A stretch of 10,400 nt of DNA from Bacteriovoracaceae bacterium UBA2394 (GTDB lineage Bacteria; Bdellovibrionota; UBA2394), in the NCBI GenBank assembly GCA_002343335.1, contig DDSI01000252.1, positions 1-10,400 on the forward strand, given 5' to 3'. The notes under the pieces are model-generated. The model had not been told where the DNA came from. It saw only the letters and a program-made list of their open reading frames with translations, and searched no databases. Below are positions 1 through 6,341 of the stretch, in pieces. Every line of letters starts with the position of its first letter. The stretch's first letter is position 1. A program made the translations under genes and the position numbers.

Positions 1-1
1 G

Positions 2-658
2 ACGTGTGCCGATGTCGTCCAAAGTCTTGAGGTTGGCCCCTTTAGTCGGGTCGAACCAGTCGCAGGCGAAGCTCTATCAGTAAAGGCCTTTGGAAATTCC
101 GTTGAACATTACCTGGATCTCGAGGTGACGCTGAATGCCGAATGGAGTCATGGTTCGATTGCTGATCTCTTTAGTTTCGGAGATGACCAAAGAAAGACAG
201 AGTTGTTGCACCTTTTAGCAGGAGGGGGTCGGACCTTTCGAGTTTCTGAATTTCTTCCCGCATCGCTTCGTGAACGTTTGGGCGCGGGCGCCAATGCAAA
301 TTGCTTCGATACAGCCATGGCATTTTTTGATCCCTCGGGAATTGGAACAAGGATCGCGCCCATTCATCTCCTCAATCGCTTACAAAATCCGGATCATTTT
401 CAAGAAATTTCTGTGGGGACCCCGCTTCGATACGGCGACATTGTGTATGTGCAACAGGGTTGGCCAAGCATTCAGGATTTTTCTTGCTTCGTTCCTGGTC
501 ACGCGATGGTGGCGGTAGGCCATGGCTATGTCTTTCACAAAATGACGTATCAAAAGCATACGCCCTATGCCTTTGCAAAGCTGGATAGTGCGTTACAATT
601 TGTGAAGCGATGTTCTGATCATCAAGGCATTCGCGTGAATGCCTATCGACCCAAATGA
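2..658 (+). CDS. NlpC/P60-like Cys/His protein of unknown function, 5' partial
   Basis: The frame is open from the left edge, so the gene starts outside the window. The GTG at 125 is only an internal valine codon. 218 residues are visible. The fragment has the order expected of an NlpC/P60-type cysteine hydrolase: a Cys in an NCFDTAMAFF stretch (Cys codon 302-304), then a YGDIVYVQ strand, then PGHAMVAVGHGYVFHKM with a His (codon 500-502). In NlpC/P60 families these would be the nucleophile, the GD(L/I)V strand and the catalytic His, acting on peptidoglycan peptides or related amide bonds. This is a pattern match, and overall similarity to a named family is not obvious. The N-terminus is missing, so a signal peptide cannot be assessed. 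It converges with the AAA+ gene, with stop codons 13 bp apart. The fold is moderately likely and the substrate is unknown. Confidence 0.6.
   Translation, partial: TCADVVQSLEVGPFSRVEPVAGEALSVKAFGNSVEHYLDLEVTLNAEWSHGSIADLFSFGDDQRKTELLHLLAGGGRTFRVSEFLPASLRERLGAGANANCFDTAMAFFDPSGIGTRIAPIHLLNRLQNPDHFQEISVGTPLRYGDIVYVQQGWPSIQDFSCFVPGHAMVAVGHGYVFHKMTYQKHTPYAFAKLDSALQFVKRCSDHQGIRVNAYRPK
625..644. other. Perfect 8-bp inverted repeat at the 3' end of the Cys/His gene
   Basis: The arms AGGCATTC (625-632) and GAATGCCT (637-644) enclose a GCGT loop. The repeat lies in the last codons of the + gene and about 28 bp past the stop of the convergent AAA+ gene. Neither strand has a U-run directly after the stem, so it is not a classical intrinsic terminator. 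It could be a transcript-end structure for one or both genes, or a chance feature of the coding sequence. Confidence 0.35.
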
Positions 659-671
659 TGACGAAATTTAA

Positions 672-3191
672 TTATTGCGGTGGTTGATCCGGTTGAGGAG
701 CGGGAGCTGCTTCTGGCTGGGGTTGAGTCTGAGGTTCCGCGACCGCTGCTGGAGCTTGCTGCTGCTGTTGTTGAACGGCCCGCGCAGCTTCTTCCAATTG
801 CCCTCGAACTTCCAGCCCTATCCGTTCTTCTTCGGCCTTACGCTCAAAATACTTTCGTCCTTCATCGTTAAAAGGAATTTTGAAAATGGCATTGGGTGAA
901 TTAATCGGTGCGCCACCTTGGTAGCGAACTTGACCAACGAGGACCTTGTTATCCCCGTCCGTTTCCACCGTGATATGTACGACCATATTCACAATTCCTT
1001 TTGCACCAAGTTCGGCCTTCAAATTGGTTTGGACGATCGCAGCTTGTCTCACGACCATTTCGACATTTCGGCGAACCATACGACCTTGACCTTCAGGATC
1101 GTAATCGGTCTCTGCGAGGAATTTCATTGCAAGATCATCCGCGCTCATTTGCCATCGTGAATTTGCCTTATCCCAAGCGCTATTAATAGATTTGATTTCA
1201 GCATCTACGATCTTTAAGAAATGTTCATCCTTAAGGGGATTTGCGACTAGAATCGTCAAGCGGTTGATAAAGGCGCGAGGCATTTTGTACTTTTCAATGA
1301 GCGCAGCCTTCAATTTTTCCTTGAATGCGGGAGACTGAATGTCCTCTCCAGTTTTCAGAGCTTCAGCAATCAAATAATCGCCGGCGTTCGACGTAAACCA
1401 AAGTATTTTATCTCTGAAATCCACTTTGGTGCCGTCAAATGTCGTGAGAATTCCTTCGTCCGTGGCGCTGTAGAGGACTTTGAAAATCTGTTCATGAGCT
1501 TTCTCAATTTCGTCGCCGAGGACCATGGCTCGGGGAGGTAATTTATTCACGCGAACGATTTCGGAGCCCGCGCCTTCTTGGCTGTCGTAGCCCACATAGC
1601 CTGGAGGTGCGCCGACCAAACCCGCTGAGGTGTGCTGATCCGAATACTTCGTCATATCAAATGTGGCGTCAGGAATTAGGGCTCCCATACCGTTTTCACG
1701 CATGTAGGCTTTGAAGAGTAAAGTCTTACCCACACCACTCGGTCCGAAGACCACGAACACGCCGCCGGGGCGACTCGGCAAAGTGAGATCGGAATTCAAA
1801 TAGTAAGCAGCTTCGGCAATCGCTCTGACAATATGGGGTTGATTTACGACGATCCTATTCATGCGCTCTTCGAGCGTACTCAGTCGTTCCGCTTCAAGCT
1901 TGGCAGAATATTCCACCTTTCGACCCAAGCGTTGCGAGGCAGCCGCAGCAACGGCGGCAGGGCCAATGAAGTAACTGCTTTGATCGGTCACAGAGGGAAG
2001 TTCTAATCGGATTTGTTCGATTTGTTGTTTGAGAGCGGGGATTTCAACTTTTTCTAAACGAGTGACTTCCGCGATATCAATTGGGCTCTTTAATTTTGCG
2101 GCGGCTAATTCTTTTTCCTTTTGTTCCAACGCTTGGGTCGTCGCTTCCATTCGATCAAAGATGGGTCTGTTTTGATCGACTTCAGCATGGAGTTTTTCCA
2201 GTCGAGCGGCGAGGCGTTCATAATAGGCAGTAAGTTCCGCTTGAACTCGAGAGTCATCGCGCTGAACGTCGTAATATTCTTGCGCTGATTTAAGATCTTC
2301 AAGTTGCTGTTTGATCATTTGCACGTCGGTTCGCTCATTCGATTTCTTTTTCTCAACCGCCATTTGGACTGCATATTCAAGAAGTGCTTTAGAAGATTCT
2401 AGCGACGACGTTCCAGGGAACTGTTGAAGGGCCAGGTCATATGAAGCTTGAATGGCGGAGAGATCAATCTGCACGCCATGGTCTTTGTTGAGTTTATCGG
2501 CGTATTGAATGAGCGCGACGTAGATATCTTCTTTAGGCATGGGCTTCAAGGTGATCGTGCTGGTTTGGAAAAGTCGCTGAAGCGGTAGGGCAAGCTTGCC
2601 AGGTTTTGCAGTGGGGCGAAGTTCCCCCACGATTTGAAGGCCGTTTTCCGTAATCGCTTTTTCCAGATGGGCGATGATCGCAGCTTTCATAGCGGATTTT
2701 TCTTTGAGGTCGTCGCTGTAGAGTAAATCGATGTCTTCGATGTAGAGGACCTTTACGCTTCTATCTTTGAGGTCCGCGAAAAAATTTCCAATTCGATCGG
2801 TTTGGAAGAGGTGATTCTTGTTCGAATCCCCAGGCGACGCGCCATCCGCTAAGAGTTTCCAATCGAATTTCTGGATGGAGGCATCGTGATTAAGCAATTG
2901 AATAAAAGAGGTCTTTCCCACGCGTGATTCGCCGCTGATAAGTACGTTTTTTCCAGAGGCGAGATAATTTCTTGCCTCTGCCAACTCTTGAGAGCGGCCA
3001 ACCAGAGGCTCTTTGCTGCCCGAAAGAGCTTTGACGTATAGGCCACAGGTGCTGCCCAAGTCGCTGGCAGACTTTTCTGCTTTCTTGTCGGTTTTTTCGG
3101 GGTTGGCCTGGATATTCGAAGACAGGGTCACTGCTGCGGTGACGGAGCAAAGAAATAGCGCACGAATTGAATTTCGGAAGAGCCAAGCCAT
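672..3191 (-). CDS. ClpB/ClpC-like double AAA+ ATPase with signal peptide or N-terminal anchor
   Basis: The protein has 839 residues. Residues 1-29 look like a signal peptide: Arg 6 and 10, a hydrophobic core at about 11-24, and a possible cleavage after IQA (29). AAA domain 1 has Walker A GESRVGKT (87-94) and a Walker B-like VLYIEDID (148-155). It lacks the ClpB KYRGEFE pore loop and keeps one of the two usual arginines (QRLFQ, R206). A charged coiled-coil-prone stretch (about 290-400) resembles a middle domain. Domain 2 looks intact: GPSGVGKT (483-490), pore loop GYVGY (531-535), Walker B MVLGDEIEKAH (556-566), sensor 1 TSNAG (600-604), arginine finger NRL (643-645) and sensor 2-like GQGRMVRR (701-708). 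The Clp N-domain is absent, and residues 807-839 are Gln/Pro/Ala-rich. Known relatives unfold proteins with ATP in the cytoplasm, so a secretion-type N-terminus is unexpected. ATG at 3191 is the only good start: an in-frame TGA lies upstream, and the next Met is residue 168. Confidence 0.85.
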   Translation of the reverse strand: MAWLFRNSIRALFLCSVTAAVTLSSNIQANPEKTDKKAEKSASDLGSTCGLYVKALSGSKEPLVGRSQELAEARNYLASGKNVLISGESRVGKTSFIQLLNHDASIQKFDWKLLADGASPGDSNKNHLFQTDRIGNFFADLKDRSVKVLYIEDIDLLYSDDLKEKSAMKAAIIAHLEKAITENGLQIVGELRPTAKPGKLALPLQRLFQTSTITLKPMPKEDIYVALIQYADKLNKDHGVQIDLSAIQASYDLALQQFPGTSSLESSKALLEYAVQMAVEKKKSNERTDVQMIKQQLEDLKSAQEYYDVQRDDSRVQAELTAYYERLAARLEKLHAEVDQNRPIFDRMEATTQALEQKEKELAAAKLKSPIDIAEVTRLEKVEIPALKQQIEQIRLELPSVTDQSSYFIGPAAVAAAASQRLGRKVEYSAKLEAERLSTLEERMNRIVVNQPHIVRAIAEAAYYLNSDLTLPSRPGGVFVVFGPSGVGKTLLFKAYMRENGMGALIPDATFDMTKYSDQHTSAGLVGAPPGYVGYDSQEGAGSEIVRVNKLPPRAMVLGDEIEKAHEQIFKVLYSATDEGILTTFDGTKVDFRDKILWFTSNAGDYLIAEALKTGEDIQSPAFKEKLKAALIEKYKMPRAFINRLTILVANPLKDEHFLKIVDAEIKSINSAWDKANSRWQMSADDLAMKFLAETDYDPEGQGRMVRRNVEMVVRQAAIVQTNLKAELGAKGIVNMVVHITVETDGDNKVLVGQVRYQGGAPINSPNAIFKIPFNDEGRKYFERKAEEERIGLEVRGQLEEAARAVQQQQQQAPAAVAEPQTQPQPEAAPAPQPDQPPQ

Positions 3192-3269
3192 GGCATTCTT
3201 TAAAGCAAGTCCTGTTCCGGAGCAAATCCCTCAGGCGCTTTTTTAAGCTATTGAAATACCTAGCCTTTT

Positions 3270-3298
3270 TTGACAGGTGACGGAGCAAAATCAAAACG
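3270..3298 (+). promoter_or_regulatory. Possible promoter of the polysaccharide deacetylase gene
   Basis: A perfect TTGACA -35 hexamer lies at 3270-3275 in the 155 bp divergent region between the AAA+ gene and the deacetylase gene. The -10 at the right distance is poor (A-rich sequence at 3291-3298), so this is a weak candidate. I see no convincing promoter for the minus-strand AAA+ gene in the same region. The rest of the region holds only short repeats of TGACGGAGC. Confidence 0.25.
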
Positions 3299-3346
3299 AG
3301 TGCGACATCGAATGACGGAGCTGGGGGATGGGGTTAGAAATAGCGA

Positions 3347-4162
3347 ATGCCCTTTAAAGTGCGCCTGAAGATTGCGGCGATCGTTTTGAGTGTGGCGGTG
3401 AGCCTTGGAGCGCTCGCTGCATGGTCGTGGCCGCTTGCTATCGTCGCCGGAATTTTGGGGCTCATCTATTTAGAGATGATTTGGCCGCGACTTCATCTCT
3501 TTTATGGCTCCGCCATTCAGAATGTTCGCGATCAAGGTGACGACGTCGTGGCGCTCACGTTCGACGACGGCCCGAGTCTATGGACGGATCCGATTTTGGA
3601 TTCGCTCAAAAAACATCAGGTGCGCGCGACATTCTTTCTGCTCGGGAAAAATGTGGAGCGACATCCGGAAATCGCCCGGCGAATTCAAGAAGAGGGTCAT
3701 GTCATCGGCTACCATTCTTATTCTCACGCGAGGCTGCACCGAAAGGGTCCAAGCTTTATCCGAGAGGATTTGAATCAATGCGTGAATGCATTTACGGCCG
3801 CCGGAATTTCTGCTGAACCTCTCATTCGATTTCCTCACGGCGTAAAAAATTGGTTTGCGATCGCCGACATCAAGCGCCGTGGCTGGACATTGGCGGCATG
3901 GGGTCGTGGCGTGTGGGATTCCAAGCGCCCTGGTGTGGAGATCATTGTAGAGCGCGCAAAGAAATTAAAAGCGGGTGAGATTTTGCTTCTGCACGATGGC
4001 AATGGGATTCAGGAAAATCCAGATCGCTCTCAAACCGCCGAAGCCGTCGAGAGAATTTTAAGTGAGCAGAAAAGAAAATGGGTGACGCTTCACCCATCAA
4101 AAGATCGAAGAGATCGATCGGCTGATTCTGAAATCCTGAGAGCGCGCGAAGCCAGATCTTGA
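3347..4162 (+). CDS. Membrane-anchored polysaccharide deacetylase (CE4/NodB domain)
   Basis: The 271-residue protein belongs to carbohydrate esterase family 4, metal-dependent enzymes that remove N-acetyl groups from glycans such as peptidoglycan, chitin oligomers or poly-GlcNAc. The motifs appear in order: TFDDGP (71-76, base and metal aspartates D73/D74), HSYSH (123-127, metal histidines), RFPHG (161-165, where families more often have R-x-P-Y/F-G), a WDSK stretch (190-193) and LLLHD (213-217, catalytic His 216). Residues 7-25 and 27-45 are hydrophobic, separated by SWP, and suggest a membrane anchor. Two full spans would leave the catalytic domain in the cytoplasm, so one long or re-entrant segment is also possible. 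The last ~25 residues after WVTL (where CE4 domains usually end) are basic and read through the antisense of the thiQ 3' end. The overlap with thiQ is 73 bp. No strong Shine-Dalgarno precedes the ATG. The natural substrate cannot be told from sequence. Confidence 0.9.
   Translation: MPFKVRLKIAAIVLSVAVSLGALAAWSWPLAIVAGILGLIYLEMIWPRLHLFYGSAIQNVRDQGDDVVALTFDDGPSLWTDPILDSLKKHQVRATFFLLGKNVERHPEIARRIQEEGHVIGYHSYSHARLHRKGPSFIREDLNQCVNAFTAAGISAEPLIRFPHGVKNWFAIADIKRRGWTLAAWGRGVWDSKRPGVEIIVERAKKLKAGEILLLHDGNGIQENPDRSQTAEAVERILSEQKRKWVTLHPSKDRRDRSADSEILRAREARS
4066..4097 (-). terminator. Intrinsic terminator of the thiBPQ operon
   Basis: Read on the minus strand, ATGGGTGA (4097-4090), loop AGCG and TCACCCAT (4085-4078) form a perfect 8-bp stem with a 4-base loop, followed by TTTCTTTTCT. 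The thiQ stop codon TGA (4092-4090) is part of the 5' arm. On the plus strand the stem is followed by CAAAAG with no T-run, so it should act only on thiBPQ transcripts. It lies inside the 3' coding region of the convergent deacetylase gene. Confidence 0.8.
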
Positions 4163-4755
4163 ACATCTCTGGAGTCGTGAGTGACAAAGACGAGCGGAGC
4201 CGGCCACTCGGCATGCAGATCTTTCAAAAGTGATCGTGCATCTCCCCTAAGATTTTCATCCAGCGACGAGAAGGGCTCATCGAGTAAAAAATAATCAGGC
4301 TTCAACGCTAAGGCTCTGGCAAACGCCACGCGCTGAGCTTCACCCCCGGAAAGAAGTTGAACACCGTCCTTCGCTCGCGATTTCAAATTGAGACGATTGA
4401 GCAGTTCCAATCCGATTTGTTCCCGCTGATCTTTTGCGATATCGCGCATTTTCAAACCGAATGTCACGTTCTCAAGCACCGACATCTGAGGAAAGAGAGC
4501 TAGGTCTTGAAAGATCATGCCCACATTTCTTTTTTCGGGCGGAAGATCCGTGAGATGGCGATCGCCGATCAAAATTTCTCCACGATCGGACTGGATGAGT
4601 CCGCTCAGCAATCGAAGCAAAGTAGTTTTCCCGCAACCACTTGGACCGATGAGCGCGAGGCGTTCGCCCCGTTTCACATCGAAGTTCGCTCGCAGCAAAA
4701 AATTCCCTACTTTTTTTTCCAATTGTCTGACGGAGAGAGAAGAAAATGTTTTCAT
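4090..4755 (-). CDS. thiQ: Thiamine/TPP ABC transporter ATP-binding protein ThiQ
   Basis: This is the cytoplasmic ATPase that drives thiamine, thiamine phosphate and thiamine pyrophosphate import with ThiP and ThiB. From the chosen ATG it has 221 residues, close to the usual length of ThiQ. It carries Walker A GPSGCGKT (37-44), the Q-loop in IFQDLALFPQ (Gln 83), signature LSGGE (135-139), Walker B YFLLDEP (155-161), a D-loop SLD and the H-loop THD (His 193). The open frame extends to 5100, but that upstream part is antisense-like sequence inside thiP. ATG 4755 overlaps the thiP stop as ATGA, the usual arrangement for coupled translation. ATG 4767 (four residues longer) is an alternative. It is the last gene of the operon, and its stop codon sits in the terminator stem. 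The assignment to thiamine rests on the neighbouring ThiB and riboswitch, since the ATPase alone resembles the wider spermidine/iron/sulfate-type importer family. Confidence 0.93.
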   Translation of the reverse strand: MKTFSSLSVRQLEKKVGNFLLRANFDVKRGERLALIGPSGCGKTTLLRLLSGLIQSDRGEILIGDRHLTDLPPEKRNVGMIFQDLALFPQMSVLENVTFGLKMRDIAKDQREQIGLELLNRLNLKSRAKDGVQLLSGGEAQRVAFARALALKPDYFLLDEPFSSLDENLRGDARSLLKDLHAEWPAPLVFVTHDSRDVQDLASRALRISESADRSLRSFDG

Positions 4756-6341
4756 CCGCGTCGCCATCCCCAGGGTTGAGATTTCGCCAATCGAGATGCG
4801 GCGATGAGCCCCGCGAGTGAGAAGAGAATCATCATCGCGGCTGCGGCATCTGCTTTCCAAAACGCGTAGCGGCCCATCCATCGACTCATTTGTAAACTGA
4901 GCGGCACCAAACTTTCCGAGTAGAACAAACTCACCGCTGCCAATTCGCCAAACGATGCCGAAAAAATCAAGGCACCCGTCCAAAGGAGTGAACTTCGCCA
5001 AGAAATCCACTTCGAAACCCAGAATGCCTGAAATGGGTTTGCGCCGAGAACGCGTGCGGTGCCGTAAAGATTTTTCGTATCGCGCTGATCCGCTTCCCAA
5101 AGCCAGCGCAGCGCCAGCGGTAAAAATTGCAGGCTCATCAGAAGTACGATAAAAACAGGCTGACCGAGAAAGGGATCAAAAAAGTCCGAGGTTAAAAGCC
5201 AGAGGCCGAGTCCCAAGGTGAGAGGAGATATGGCGCCGGGAAGTGCGCCCCAGGTCATCACCCATTGATTGATTTTCGAGCGCTGTTGCAAAGCGAATAC
5301 GGAGAGAGTCGCAAGTGTAAGACTCACGACCATCGTGGCTGTGCTAAGACCGATGGAAATGAGTGTGGGCCGCAAAAGTTCACGGAACAGAAATTCACTT
5401 TCGCTGAAGAAATACCGAATGCCGGAGAGGGAGGTGAAAAGATAGGGAAGTGAAAGGAGCGCAGAAATAAAAATAAGAAGCATTCCGAAAATCTTTCCAT
5501 GTCGTTTTTCACCCTCGATAGGGAGAATTCGTTTTGCCTGAGACCAGGAAAAACTTTTCTTCAAAAGATGGGGCATGATGAAGGCGCCCGGAATGGCGAT
5601 GAGAATCATTTGCAGAAGCGCAAAGGCCACCGCTCGGTCCATATCGAGTTGCCCAGCTCGCAGCGCCTTATAAATTCCTAGCTCCAGCGTTTCATTGGGA
5701 GGGCCGCCGCCCAAAAGAAGCACGAGTGCAAAACTCATCATGCACATCATGTAAATTTGAAGGAGCGCGATGAAAAATGCAGGACGCATCTGCGAAAAAA
5801 TAAAAGATTTCCACAGCACCCACCGGCCCGCACCAAGCGTGCGCGCAGCTTCGAGCTCCGTTTCGGAAATTTTCATGCGAGCTTGTGTGAGGAGTAGCGC
5901 TGCGAATGGGATATTAAAGGCAACGTGAGCGGTGATGATCCAAAAGAGAGAGGGGCGAGCGGAAAAACCAAATTCATTTAGAAAGAAAATGATTTGCAGC
6001 CAAAAATAGACAGCCACCAAGGTCGGAATGGAAAAGGGAATCGACCACAACAATGAAGCGAATTTTTCGTAGGTGCGCGCGCGAGTGAGAAGCAGTGTGA
6101 GGATGAGTCCGCCAACGACCGAAAGTGTCGAGCTCACTACAGCTTGAAATAAACTCACACGGATGGCGCTTAGAACTTGAGGATCGAGAATGCCGGCGAT
6201 GACCTCTTCCGTTTCCCGAAGGAGGCGACCCAGCGGCGCGAAGACAAAGATCGCCAAAAAAAAGAGGACGAAGAGAGCGGCACCCTTTCGAGCCCGCTCA
6301 AAAAAAATCGCTTCGTCCTGCAATCTCACTTCGCTATCCAC
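4752..6341 (-). CDS. thiP: Thiamine/TPP ABC transporter permease ThiP (two fused permease domains)
   Basis: The 529-residue inner-membrane protein has about twelve hydrophobic segments. It is built as two tandem binding-protein-dependent permease domains, as in ThiP (about 536 residues in E. coli). Each half has an EAA-type cytoplasmic loop that docks the ATPase: EAARTLGAGRWVLWKSF (164-180) followed by a Pro at 187, and the diverged YGTARVLGANPFQAFWV (426-442). The listed start is GTG 6341, overlapping the thiB stop by 16 bp. A second in-frame GTG at 6329 overlaps it as GTGA and would shorten the protein by four residues, and the sequence does not decide between them. The gene is second in the thiBPQ operon and its product forms the channel between ThiB and ThiQ. 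No frameshift or missing motif is seen. Confidence 0.93.
   Translation of the reverse strand: MDSEVRLQDEAIFFERARKGAALFVLFFLAIFVFAPLGRLLRETEEVIAGILDPQVLSAIRVSLFQAVVSSTLSVVGGLILTLLLTRARTYEKFASLLWSIPFSIPTLVAVYFWLQIIFFLNEFGFSARPSLFWIITAHVAFNIPFAALLLTQARMKISETELEAARTLGAGRWVLWKSFIFSQMRPAFFIALLQIYMMCMMSFALVLLLGGGPPNETLELGIYKALRAGQLDMDRAVAFALLQMILIAIPGAFIMPHLLKKSFSWSQAKRILPIEGEKRHGKIFGMLLIFISALLSLPYLFTSLSGIRYFFSESEFLFRELLRPTLISIGLSTATMVVSLTLATLSVFALQQRSKINQWVMTWGALPGAISPLTLGLGLWLLTSDFFDPFLGQPVFIVLLMSLQFLPLALRWLWEADQRDTKNLYGTARVLGANPFQAFWVSKWISWRSSLLWTGALIFSASFGELAAVSLFYSESLVPLSLQMSRWMGRYAFWKADAAAAMMILFSLAGLIAASRLAKSQPWGWRRG

Noticed and set aside
125..127. GTG at 125 as the start of the Cys/His gene
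   Set aside because: The same frame is open without a stop to the left edge and there is no ribosome-binding site. The gene is simply cut by the window.
2890..3294. 134-residue open frame on the minus strand spanning the AAA+ gene start
   Set aside because: It is basic with no domain or signal, and it overlaps the well-supported AAA+ gene in another frame, so it is a shadow.
4103..4119. Inverted repeat GATCGA...TCGATC near the end of the deacetylase gene
   Set aside because: It has a 6-bp stem, a 5-base loop and no U-tract on either side. It is probably chance, and the better terminator is at 4078-4097.
4756..5100. N-terminal extension of ThiQ in the open frame up to 5100
   Set aside because: The extension lies entirely inside thiP, has no ABC-family similarity, and the family N-terminus begins at the ATG near 4755.
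5265..5512. Short open frames on both strands inside thiP
   Set aside because: They show no start signals or recognisable motifs and lie within a fully conserved permease gene.
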